Origin: Chromobotia macracanthus
Taxonomy: Eukaryota > Chordata > Actinopteri > Cypriniformes > Botiidae
Assembly: GCA_036877525.1 (NCBI GenBank)
Contig: JAZGTH010000100.1
Location: 2,203,001 to 2,267,000, forward strand
Length of the DNA: 64,000 bases
Direction: 5' to 3'
The notes beneath the pieces are model-generated. The model made no database searches. It had not been told where the DNA came from and saw nothing but the letters and a program-made list of their open reading frames with translations. Of the stretch, positions 35,166 through 46,470 are shown one piece after another; within the stretch, counting starts at the first letter, position 1, and each line of letters begins with the position of its first letter. The position numbers and the translations under genes are program-made.

Positions 35166-38027
35166 TCAGCTTGATTTCTGGCTGTCTGTTTTCTGTGTCT
35201 TCTCAACCTGTAAAGAATGAATAGTGGGGTAAAAATAACCCAAAAGCAAGGCATTTATTTCTTCTAGAGTTCTCTTAATGCAAAATGTATGAACAAAATA
35301 AACAGCTTTCACTTTCTTGACTTTGGACTCACTTATTGAAATACATCTGCAAAGATTTTCTTAAGTTTACCATTACCATTTCTTAAGGTTTAGCCAACAG
35401 GGCTTTTTTAGTTCTGACATATGGACTAAACCTCTACAAGACATGAGCACTGTAGACACTGTGTCGGAAGAGAGAAAGGAACTGGTAGGAATCTCCTTAC
35501 CTTTTCCTTGGATGGAGACTTCCCTCTCAGCAGCTCCTCCAAAACCACTCGCCCTTCTGCACCCCAGGAATATATGTAGTCTTTTGTGAACTATTCAAAA
35601 CAAATAAGAAATGTTGAAAAAACACATTCCTTAACATCTGGCTAGGCTAGTTTTAATGATCTGAGCAATTAATTTAGTTGGTTCTTTCTTCTATATAGAG
35701 AACAATCTGTATAAAATATGAAAACAAAGCTGCATTAGCGTTCATAAAATGTAAAGTTTTCTGTGCTTCTGAGGCAGGGAGTAGTCTATTACTCCCTTTA
35801 ATTGACTGAGCTTATCCATGGAAAAATTCTCAAAATATCCATCCACTTTGTAGTTTTACACTTATGGGTGGCTGCACAGGAAGAAAGAAGGAAGGAACAC
35901 TGATTATCTGAACACACAATTCACAGACTGAACTTCCTCTAGGCAACTGTTATTAATATTCCAGGTCTAGGACATAAAGTACAGTACAGTACAGTATGTG
36001 GTTGTACATTAGTTAAAACCTGTCTGTACTTGAAGGCCTGCCAAAAAACAGCAGGTTCTGAGCATGTAAACAGAAAGAACTATAAACTTGCCCTGGTAAC
36101 AGACGCAGCATGTTGTGGGTAAAACATGGAGGCACTCAGAGCCATCAGCCCAGTAGGGAAGATCAGCCTTTTCACTGTGCTACCTGTTGAGAAAACATCA
36201 CAACAAGAAAAAACACAATAGCAACAGTCAAGCATAAGAACACAGAACAGATGGACCAGCTAGCCATGTGTATAATCAATCTAATCCCAAAAATTAAAAT
36301 GATCAAAAAATCTGAATGCTACAAAAAAAATAAAAAACAATTGTACCTTTTGCGAGATAAAGTCCCAGAATTCCAGAGAAACCCACAACCCCTACTCTGG
36401 GATAGAACTCAGATGGTGGGTCTTTCAAAAACTCACACATTTCTGAGAAAAATGAGGCATGTTATAGTCTTTCATACAGCCATGAGAAAACCACTATAAA
36501 TACAAGTGTGTTTGGGTTCTTACCACTTAAAATCTTTTGTGAGGTATTTACACCAGGCTCAAGACTCTTGTAGTAAGACTGTGATTAAAAAAAGAAACAA
36601 AATCAAGGTACGCTCATCAGATAACTGATGGTAATTTATCTGAATCTTAAACAATGAGAAGTTGCTGTGAAGTTGCTAAAAAATGAACATAACTTGCCTG
36701 TACTTTCTCCATAGTAAACTGTGTCTTTTCCTGGAGGATGAGAAGATAATATAACCAAAACATGGTGAGATAATAGAACAGTAAACTATAATATATTATA
36801 CAAATATTACTTACACAGACATTTGCATTATTACTTTTATGTATTTATTTGCACTATATTATATTAAGATGTTTACATTTTATGCATTTAGCAGATGCTT
36901 TTATCCAAAGGCGATTTAAAGTGCATTTACGTTATACATTTTATTAGTACCCATACCAGTACCCATGGGAACTGAACCCACAACCATTTGCGCTGCTAAG
37001 GCAACGGTCTACAAACTGAGCTACATGAACACAGTCATTTAAAAAGATATTCTGTCCCTGGAAGTCAAGCTCCCTTTTCTTATGATGACATGACTGAATG
37101 CTTTCAGTGTGGCAGAAGATAACTATACCTGACACCATGACACATAAGGTTCTGCTGTTTTCCTCAAAGATGCCACACCCTGCTCAATATGGCCAACCTC
37201 AGGCTCCTCATATCTTTGCTCAGACTCGGGTGCGTTGTAGAGCGAGAGCTAAAATACAAGAGACGTTGCAAAATCCTTACGTCAGCCGAATATATGATCT
37301 CATTCTACCCCATAACTCAACTGTTCTGCACAGGAAGTACCTCATCAGTCATCAGGGTGGTGGTATTTTGTTTGGCCTCACTTTCAGCAAATACAGGAGC
37401 GGACATCAGACCAACAGCTGCAGGCACTGCCACAGGCCAAACCAGCTGAGAAAAGAAGGGCAGAGATGAAAACATGAAACATTAAACTTATACACAAGTC
37501 ATAAAAACGTCAGAGGAAAGGGAGATGTATTTGTAGCTGTATTGTAACGTATACCTAAAATAGCATTAAAGGGCAAAAAAACTAGTTTGTCTTTAAAATC
37601 CAGTAAGTGGTAAATCCTGAGATTTTAATACAAGACATAATTAGCTGCTCTATTTATAAGACGAAGTATATAAACAGAGCAATACAATACAATATAGCAA
37701 AAGTAAGACTTTATTTGCTATATTGTACAACGCAAGTCAAGGGCAAATTGCAACAGCACTGAACAATTTCGGACCCTTTTGTGTATAAATGAGGTTAAAC
37801 GTTAACACACCGTTATAACTAGTTGGGTCAACAACTAGTTAGCTTAGCTAGACAATCTCTCAGCGCTCACAACTCGTTTAATGTATTTTATCAGCTTGAC
37901 TACGTGGATAATTACGAAAATAAATTATAAACAGAAATACAACGCTAATGCCACATACTACTAACTAAATTCATATATATATATATATATTTATATTTAC
38001 CTTCGCGATTTTTCCAACATTTAACAT
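35166..38027 (-). CDS. apoo: Apolipoprotein O / MICOS subunit (MIC26/MIC23)
   Basis: Inner mitochondrial membrane subunit of the MICOS complex that shapes cristae junctions. Nine coding exons on the minus strand join in phase: 38001-38027, 37341-37445, 37129-37248, 36698-36730, 36524-36578, 36347-36442, 36092-36183, 35501-35590 and 35166-35207, for 219 residues (human APOO 198). Seen: an N-terminal targeting/hydrophobic segment (LVWPVAVPAAVGLMSAPVFA), DELSLYNAP, the family core FYPRVGVVGFSGILGLYLAK, a second hydrophobic segment (FPTGLMALSASMFYP) and a charged tail. APOO rather than APOOL is supported by adjacency to sat1. Odd: the introns after exons 4 and 7 both use GC donors (CAG|gcaagt and AGG|gcaagt). 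Confidence 0.93.
36872..37033 (-). repeat. tRNA-derived SINE, in apoo intron 3
   Basis: On the minus strand it begins with a tRNA-like head (tagctcag...A box; gggttcagttccc B box) and ends with the tail motif ctttggataaaagcatctgct followed by aaatgcataa. It belongs to the same family as 19141-19283. Confidence 0.88.
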
Positions 38028-38402
38028 GTTCAGTGTCTTGAGAACGACGCTGTTACGGCAAGCCAAAGAGGACAAACGCCTCAAAATATCGAAACGAGTT
38101 TTTTTAACCAGTCCGGCCTTAGTACAAATAGGGCTTTACTTATTAAACCACCAAGAACTTTAATCAATTTGATATTTGTTTTTTTTATTAATGTACGGTT
38201 TGTGTTAGCATGAAACAACTGATCATTATAACACCAACGAGCAACTGAATAGCTTAATCTACATAAAAATCAATCATACGATTACAATGAAATGGATCTC
38301 CTGATGATGTCGTCATCTGATATTCAGTACAGAGTCATTTTATATTTTTAGATTTTCTTTTATCATGGGATAAATATCGAGGAGAGAGAAATAAGCAAAC
38401 AG
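38028..38402. other. apoo promoter and nat 3' UTR
   Basis: A short spacer between two minus-strand genes. It must hold the apoo promoter and the downstream end of the acetyltransferase transcript. No TATA box or clear polyadenylation signal was found. Confidence 0.4.
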
Positions 38403-39257
38403 TTAGTAAATGACTGCAGGGGGCACTATTTCGACATCTTTCGGGGTGAGAGGAGAAGGAAGCACAATCCCAAACTTCTCCCTCAATACGTCCGTGATTT
38501 CTTCATCAGAAAGATCTGTGCTGGTTTTTGTAGTGTGTTGGTCGTCCTTTGAGGGCAGGCTGGTCACAATCAATTTGCGACCCATGATTGTGATTCTTCC
38601 ACTGGGCAGTAAGAGCGAACAGAGGGACTTGCAGAAGAAAACCGAGCTAGGGGAGCTCTGATGGTAGTCACACATGGCTTTGAAATCATCTCTTTCACGG
38701 GGCTCCAGGGTGAACTTGTACAGTTCCTTCCAACACTGATCTTCAGTGCTCCCCGTTACTTCAGTCTCGGTGTTTATTTCCATGAAAATAAAGTTTCCCT
38801 GAGATCTCAGGCGATACGCTCCATGGCTTTGCACCTGGGCACCATCTGATTCAAGAGACAGGGGGAGCTGAAATCCTGAACCAAAGCCCACATCGCAAAG
38901 CCACCTGTGCCCGTCCAGCTTCACCATCGTGATGAAATGGTCAAACGGAGGTCCGTAAGCTCCGGTAAACCGATTCCTCACCTGCGCGGAGAGAATCGTG
39001 ACGTCAAAGCCCAGCTGAGACAGAAGCCACGAGAAGAGCCCGTTACTCTCAAAGCAAAACCCTCCGCGCCGCTTGGAGACGATTTTGTCATAAAGAAGCG
39101 GCAGTTCAAGTCTGACTCGGTCTCCGGTATGAATCGTGAGGTTTTCAAAGGGGACCGTCAATAAGTGATTGAGGTGAACGTAACGCAGCGTGTCCAGGGT
39201 CGGGGGGCATGGGTCCGAACAGCCGATGCGTGCCAAATACTTTTGAACATCCATCAT
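38403..39257 (-). CDS. nat: Arylamine N-acetyltransferase (single coding exon)
   Basis: Transfers the acetyl group of acetyl-CoA to arylamines and hydrazines, a cytosolic phase II drug-metabolism step. The 284-residue frame is uninterrupted, as in vertebrate NAT genes, whose coding region is a single exon. The catalytic triad is complete at standard positions: Cys68 in RRGGFCFESN, His107 in GPPFDHFITM and Asp122 in WLCDVGFG. The N-terminal PFENL motif (residues 36-40) is present. The first of two adjacent Met codons is chosen because it puts the cysteine at 68 as in human NATs. The gene is divergent from ropn1l, about 660 bases apart. Which fish nat paralogue this is cannot be decided here. 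Confidence 0.95.
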   Translation of the reverse strand: MMDVQKYLARIGCSDPCPPTLDTLRYVHLNHLLTVPFENLTIHTGDRVRLELPLLYDKIVSKRRGGFCFESNGLFSWLLSQLGFDVTILSAQVRNRFTGAYGPPFDHFITMVKLDGHRWLCDVGFGSGFQLPLSLESDGAQVQSHGAYRLRSQGNFIFMEINTETEVTGSTEDQCWKELYKFTLEPRERDDFKAMCDYHQSSPSSVFFCKSLCSLLLPSGRITIMGRKLIVTSLPSKDDQHTTKTSTDLSDEEITDVLREKFGIVLPSPLTPKDVEIVPPAVIY

Positions 39258-39916
39258 TTTCCAAAGATCGCCACAAAACAGCCTTTAATCAAACTTATCA
39301 AACTCAGAGCAACCAAACTTACACTTTGGCAGTCTGTAGGCTACTCGGAAGTACAAAGGTCGCGCTCAAGAAACTTTCTCGTTTATGACGTCACGCCTTC
39401 ATAAAAACCTTATCTTAACTGATTGCAATATCTTCGGTGAAGTATTAAAACCACACTGATGTCGACGTGCGCTTTAAATACAGTTATATTGAGATATTAA
39501 CACATGGTTTCTTTATTTCTGTAAAACGCAGACTTTAGGTAACGCCCTCTTTGTTGGCGTTGACCAATCAGATCTCGCGTCTCTGTTTGCGTTCCAGGCG
39601 GTATCTAGCAACACCGTTGCTATGACAAACAGAGATGCGCGTCGCGTTTTCCTCGATTTATTTCGACCCAAAGTCAGCTTTTATTAATATCGTTCTCTAT
39701 TAATGAAGAATTGAACCGAAGTAAAGCTATTTAAAACAACCTTAAAGTGGTAAGTGTTGTTGTGTGGTTATATTATCTTGCTATTTAGCTGACCTTCAGT
39801 ACACGCCTGTGGTATTACAGAAAAGATGCCAGTGCTTTTCCACATAATTTCATCTTTCTTTTTGTTCTTTCACTTTCTTCTTGTCATTAGTTTAAAACGG
39901 ACCTCCTCCTGAAACG
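39258..39916. promoter_or_regulatory. Shared promoter region of nat and ropn1l
   Basis: This divergent intergenic region contains a full palindromic CRE (TGACGTCA, 39386-39393) near the nat side. It also has an RFX X-box-like site (gttgctatgacaaa, 39616-39629) on the ropn1l side. A gtaagt donor follows 39748 and defines a non-coding first exon of ropn1l. Motifs are seen; function is inferred. Confidence 0.55.
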
Positions 39917-40123
39917 ATGTACTGCTCACAGCAGATCAATGTTCCCCCGGAGCTGCCTAATATTTTAAAGCAATTCACTAAAGCTGCGATCAGGACGCAA
40001 CCGCATGATGTTCTGCAATGGGCAGCTGCGTAAGTGTGGTGCTTCATTTATACATTAATATGTTGACAGCTGTATGTTCCCTATTGGCATATAGTGTGTG
40101 TATTTATTTATATATATATATAT

Positions 40124-40191
<68 letters not shown>

Positions 40192-41367
40192 AAATGCATG
40201 CCTTATTGTACCTGCTTGTAAACATGACGTCATAGACTGTGCTGTAGCTTATGCTTGTGAAATAATAAATGCTTCCTCATTTGTTAGTTGCTTTGGATGA
40301 AAGTGTCCGCTAAATGGATGTACATGTAACATATGATACAATATAACAATAGCAACCCCAAATTAAACCCTCTATTCTTCAGCTATTTCTCAGCCTTGTC
40401 GAAAGGTGAGGCTCTCCCAGTTAAAGAGAGGCTGGAGATGCCAGTGGCGACACAGAAAACAGACACAGGGCTTACACCAAACCTTCTGAAGACCCTTCAT
40501 CTACAGGTGTGATCCACTGCACCGTTGGATAGATGTGACTTAAGTTAAAATGTTTCAGTCATTCAATCATTTTCCTTAGCCATCATAGTCAACACTTAAA
40601 TGATATAACCTCAAGAACATTTTGGAGTAGAAATATAACAGTCATGTTATTAGAAAGCTAAGACATTCATTGTACTTTAGTGCTCAAAAGGTGTTTCTCA
40701 CTCAAATTGGCTTTAAACAAAGAAGCAGGTCTGTGTTTATGCCTCTGCTGTACTGTAAAAATTTTGATGATTTCCCCCCATAGATCACACCTAATGAAAT
40801 CATTGCAAAAGAGGAACTTCTTATGACGTGGAAAAGCCTGCACTTGCCTATTGAACAGTTTGACACAATCCTTGCTCTTGGCAACTTCAGTGAGAAAATC
40901 AATTGGATGCAGTTTTTTGCCTTGGGATGCAGCGCTTTGGGTGGAGTGAGTAGTCAACATCCAATGACAATACATTCAAGATCTTGTGTGAAATAGTTAG
41001 AGGTAATTCTCTTGACTGCCTCCTGATGGCAGTATTACATTTTAAACCTGTTGTTTTAACTTTTCGAAGCATTGCACAAGGACTAATGAAACAGAAAGAG
41101 AGTATGATAATCAATTCTTTCAGCTAAGTGGTGTGGAGAAAGTGTAAGCTTTAAAAGAAAACCCACAGTACCACTGTTCCCACAGACCATCACGTCCGCT
41201 ATGAAACATGCATGTGAGATACTCAACGAGGGCTGTGAGGGTGCTGCAGCCCAGATTCCATTCACCACATTTCAGAGTCTGTACACATACCTGGCCCATC
41301 TGGATGGAGAAATTCCTAACGAACAGATTGAAAGCTTCTTGAACAGCATACAGGAGAATGTGTGAGT

Positions 41368-41423
<56 letters not shown>

Positions 41424-43586
41424 TTAGGTTTTCATGTTTAATGGGGACAATAAACGTCATGGTTTTTATACTGTACAGACAGTATATTCTATCCCCCTAC
41501 ACTAACCCCACCCTTAATCCTCACAGAAAACGTTCTGCTATTTTAGATTTTAAAAAAATGATCATTCTGTATGATTTATTGGCTTGTTTTTGCATGAGGA
41601 ACAAAAACAAGTGAATATGGGGAGAAATGTATTCCTAAAGGACAGGTAAGGTAAGAAAGGGTATGATCATGCTCACCAGTTTCTACAAGAGAAAAACAGG
41701 TTGGTTAACAAGACGAGCAATAAAAATAGCCTTGATTAAATGAACTAAATGCACATTTCAGCTTCCCGTTTTATTTTTGTAGCTACAAAGGTCCTTTCGG
41801 AGGAAACAATAAAGAATACAAGTAATTGCTTTGACATTGGTGCTTAGGGCACTTTCATGTCTTGTTATTACAATTTGCACCTGTGAAATTACAAAGCCTT
41901 TAGTTTTTGTCTCTCATTTGTTAGAACCAAAAAAACTGTTCTATTTTCGAAACTATTTGAAACACAGATTGAAAAGGTGCATGGCTTAAATTATCACATA
42001 AAGCCACAGGGTTGAGGAGATTTCAAATGGCAAAATACAGCTATAATCATTATTGCATATGCTCATAATAAGAAGCTGCACAACTACTAAAACATTACCA
42101 GAAATTAGCTCTACATTTATGAGCATTTAGGTCCTGCAAGTGACGTTGGTATTATGTGACTTTTGTTGTCATGCTTTACAGCACAACAACAAGATTGTTT
42201 TTCAAAGAAAAAAATCATTTTAGCACCACCAGTGTACCTGTGGAAACAGCATTTTATAAAAATGTTTAAAGCATTATTTAAAGTTATGCCTATGGAGTTA
42301 ATGTGTCAGCTGATAAACTTTCTATAGCCTTATTACATAATAGACCCCATAAATGCTGTCCAAAAATGATTTAAATGTAATTTCTGCCTCATGCCATTAT
42401 GACATTGTATCATCTTCTTTGTATTCACATTCAGTTACTATTCATTTAATTTCCATCCAGGCATTACGCATTACATTAGAAGCTGCTTTGTACTCCGCAG
42501 TCCTGCTTTGAAGACCATAACATATTAACATATTTCTTCATATGTTTCTAGCACTTTTAAATGCTGAAATGAAAGTAACACAGTGACCCCTTTGTAATGA
42601 AGTTGGTTTTATGTACCATTATTGAACTAGACTGTACATTCCTCACAGAGTTTATGCAAATGTTACTTACTTTATTTTAAACCATGTAACAAAGTGGACT
42701 TCTACAATTCTTACAGCATATTATTTAAGATATATTTTACAAGATACTATATGAGGTTTAGTCATCTTAAAAAGAGATTAAAATGCCCATAATGCCATTT
42801 GTTAATTGCTTTTTGTCTTGAACAAAAAGGACCCTCTAGTTTCCCTGTTTTAAAAAACAATTTGATGTCACTCAGCAGAGCAAAAAAGTCTCTTGTCCTT
42901 CGGTCTTGCTGAAAGACGAGGAAAAAAAGAAGTACAAGTCTGTGTGTTAGTTACTGATATCACACTACCACTTCAGCATTACCACAATGTGCCCTTTATA
43001 TCTCTTTTATCTCTGTCAATACTGAAATAAAAGCAGATGTAAATGCTTGCTAATATGCACATGCGCTTTCTAAAGATGCTCAGATCTTAGAAGTTAAAAA
43101 CAATTAACTAAGATCTCTTTAAAACTACATTCATGCCCATTGATACATCTCACATTTATACGGTAATGGTCTTGATTTACAAACTCGATAATTTCCATTA
43201 TCGTTACTCGAAACAGGATCTTCAGTCCATGTGAATGTTTAGATGCTCTGGGCAGGAGGTCATGCCCACAGCCCTCCTGGTGAACTTAAATGTTAGAATT
43301 CACTCATTTTCATTCACTCCTTCAAGTGGACTATATTCGTGAACTAATGCCGCGAATAGAGAATGAGGGTATAGAGGGCTGTTTCAGACACAGCTATAGA
43401 ATATTAAAATGTTTTGTTAAATCACAAAATACGAGTTCTAGTATAAAAGATCAGATTAAAGGGATGCCAAAACAAGTCACATGAAATTTCTCTCTCTCCC
43501 CCATATATATATATATATATATATATTTTCCCTTTAGAGAACTACAAGGAGGAATGGTGCAACCTTCAGATTTTACAGGCTGCTGA
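39917..43586 (+). CDS. ropn1l: Ropporin-1-like protein (radial spoke / sperm flagellum)
   Basis: ROPN1L is an RIIa-domain protein of sperm fibrous sheath and radial spokes that binds AKAPs and supports motility. Five coding exons join in phase: 39917-40029, 40383-40506, 40784-40945, 41186-41361 and 43538-43586, for 207 residues. The N-terminal RIIa/DPY-30-like docking fold is at residues ~8-45 (VPPELPNILKQFTKAAI, DVLQWAAAYFSAL). The middle contains the ropporin-type LMTWKSLHLPIEQFDTILAL. The protein ends GGMVQPSDFTGC. The last intron is over 2 kb. The gene order ropn1l, ankrd33b, dap is as in human 5p15. An X-box-like site upstream fits ciliary control. A CA repeat starts ten bases after the exon 4 donor. 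Confidence 0.95.
40124..40189. repeat. (GT)n microsatellite in ropn1l intron 1
   Basis: About 33 GT units within the first coding intron; a fragment of SINE tail (ttgctttggatgaaagtgtc) follows near 40290. Confidence 0.97.
41371..41420. repeat. (CA)25 microsatellite next to ropn1l exon 4 donor
   Basis: A pure CA run begins about ten bases into intron 4. Confidence 0.97.
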
Positions 43587-43761
43587 GAAGTCTAGGTAAA
43601 GTCCAGGACAGATGGTCCTCATATGCTGACACAACACTTCTTGTTGACGCCTGCAGCACTGCAATACGTGCTAGAACTCTGTAAGACACTCTATATTGAT
43701 CCTAGTCAATGTGTTCCGTGTATTTCATCCTGTGTATTGTGATGCGATTGAATGGAACCTT

Positions 43762-43767
43762 AATAAA
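43762..43767 (+). terminator. Candidate poly(A) signal of ropn1l
   Basis: AATAAA about 175 bases after the stop codon, followed by a T/GT-rich stretch (ttgtctgtattgtg). Confidence 0.6.
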
Positions 43768-43779
43768 TCCTCAAAATCT

Positions 43780-46035
43780 GAAACCTAGGTTGTCTGTATT
43801 GTGTAGCAAAAATGAAACTGAAAGGCAGAGCCACAAGTACCCACTAGTATGTTAGGTACTTATGTGAGTTTGATTTGTAATGAGCATGTATTGCTTTCAG
43901 TTTTATTGTGATGTAGATACAGATGTTCCTGTTATCTGGGTTTTTTTAAGCGAAACCAATAACCACTGGGGTTTTTGTGCGCCTCTTTCAAAGAATGTCA
44001 CTGTGTTGCTCAATTATGCCAATTATACACGTTGGCATATGTGGTTTATGAGGATTCTCCATAGATGTTTTTTTACTATACAAACTGTATATTCTTTCCC
44101 CTAAAGCCCTACCCCTAAATCTAGCCCTCACAGAAAACTTTCTGTGGCTTTTTTTTTTATAAAAACAAATCACCATCTGGAATGTTCTTAACTAATTTAG
44201 TTTATGAGGACGCCGGAAGTGTCCCCTTAAACCATGTTTACATTGTTTTACATGTTATACACACATGCCATTATACACATTTGCTCATAAACTACGTTCA
44301 AACACACACACAGCTTACAATAAAAACAGACAGGAACTGGATCAGATTATTGCCTTTGTTTTGTGCCCCAGACATTTTTGGAGTGGCACATTAATAGGCT
44401 ACAGTCACTCATTTAGTCTGATTAATTACCTTTTAGAAGTATGGAAAGTGGCTATGGACTAATTTGGAATCAAACACAGGCCATCACAGACCAGAGGGCC
44501 ATTCTCTATAATTGCTCTAGCTAGTTGTCTCTAATGAACTAATTGACCCTTAAGCAATCAAGCTGCTTTTAGACAAACAGCTCTTCCTAAAAATAATGAC
44601 AAACTCCCATCAGTGAGATGGATGTTCATTAACCTATTATTTATTTAGTTTTTTTGTTTATGCAAGCATTACACAGTCTTCATCTAAAGTTTTCAAATTA
44701 ATAAGAGGTTGTTGCAGGATTCGCACACCCGATCACCACCCCAGGACACCCAGCTAACAGGAAATGTTCTCATAACACTGGCTAATATACTCTAGACGTT
44801 CTCTCAAAGTTATCAAAAATGTTATTATTACGTTGTTAGTGGAACATTTTAGAGAATTAAAAAATGTTTAAATAACATTCTTATAATCAAGCAATAATGT
44901 TAATACAATGTCTAAAATACTGGAACTTTCTCCTAGAACTTTCAAAATAACATTGTTAACATTTATGGAAACATTAGGGAAACATTCTTACAACCTAAAA
45001 TTGTTATCTGGGCCGTTAAAGCTATCTACCACCAAAGTGCAGTAGGATCCCACATGAACTTTTTCTCTGCATGGTATGCATAGTAACTCCCAGAGTGCTA
45101 ATGTAATTGTCTAAGCCAAAGTAGCCAAAGATCTGCATGATTTCTCATGTTTTTACATTCAGAGAGTGGACTTAGAGTTGATTCATTTTTCAAGCCTCAC
45201 TAACAACTTTCTAATGAGGCTGATATTCTGTCTTTACAGGCGGTAAAATGACAGTCATGCCAGTTATGTAATAAATGACTCATTTTTGGCAGCGCAGAAA
45301 TGTCGACTTGTTTTCAAAAACAGCAGCACTTCCTCAGCGACAGACATATAATGGCTGAACAGAAGCACACTAAATGATGCAAACTGTAGGTTTCAGTGAT
45401 AAGATCACAGCTGCAGGGGATGAAACCCAAGTTCCCAGCTGTTCAGGGCTAAGTGACTCACAAATTAGTCAAAACAATTATGGCACTAGAAATCCAAGAA
45501 AAACGAGAGTGTTAGGACCGGATAAATCCTAAGCTTGTAACAGAGAACGCACATTCCCCATAACGTGTGACATTAGTGTGAAATGCGTGTGAAATTAGTG
45601 TGTATGGGTGTGTTACGTCCCTAAAAAGGGTAAAAGTTGAATTCTTAATTTATAAGTCCAAGACAGATACACTGTAAAACAAATAAGCACTGGTCATTTT
45701 CTGCCATCTGTTAATACGACAGACATTTCTCTAAAAACAAAACACACAAAACTCAACGCAGAAAATTCTCTCGCAGTCATACAGTACAGGTTAGGTCTTT
45801 GTGGAAAAACATGGCAGTGCTTTTTAGGGACATCCCCAACACAGTCACTGAGCAGAGACCAAAAAGCCCCTTGACGATAAACAAAACTTGTATTTCCCAG
45901 AAATAAAGGCGTTTGGGTAACTCATTTACAGAGCAGTGAGGAAGTTTTACATGAGAGCATTGATAGATGTAGTCTCACTATGATAGAGCAAAGAAACAAT
46001 ATAGTTGACAGACATGGAGGGAGGTACAGAGGCGG

Positions 46036-46066
<31 letters not shown>

Positions 46067-46470
46067 TCTAATCGGATTATGGAGGCAGATTTATTTGTAA
46101 GCGTGTATTTCTCTTATCTTCTGTGATTGTCCGATGCTGTTTGTTGGGAACGTCACAACAGGCGCAAGTTTTCCAGGGAAGTTGCGACAGGATTGTTTGG
46201 AATTACATGGAACTGCAAATAATAAATGCTGGAAGATTTCAGTTTCCACTGATCGTCTCTGGGTCTTGCAAACGGATTCCCAGAATGAGTTTACAACATT
46301 ACGGTGCTTTATTATTATATGATCACGAACTGGGCAATTATGGGGCGCAAGATTAAGGATGAAACTTGTTTAAATATCTTCTCAGCTCGTTTGAAATGAA
46401 CTAATAAAATGCAAATGCGACCGGGAGGAGTTTGATCCGCATCTATAGCCTTTCATCCTACAGGGGTTAA
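43780..46470. other. Spacer and ankrd33b 5' region
   Basis: No gene is recognised between ropn1l and ankrd33b. It contains a MITE copy (44749-45012) and a GA repeat (46037-46062). The 5' UTR of ankrd33b should occupy the right end. Confidence 0.5.
44749..45012. mobile_element. AACGTT-rich MITE copy 4 (reverse)
   Basis: Starts cccagctaacaggaaatgtt and ends aacctaaaattgttatctggg; the ends form an imperfect inverted repeat (CCCAGCTAACA / TTATCTGGG). Confidence 0.8.

Noticed and set aside
40018..40221. Open frame with a Cys-Val run after ropn1l exon 1
   Set aside because: Translation of the GT repeat within an intron.
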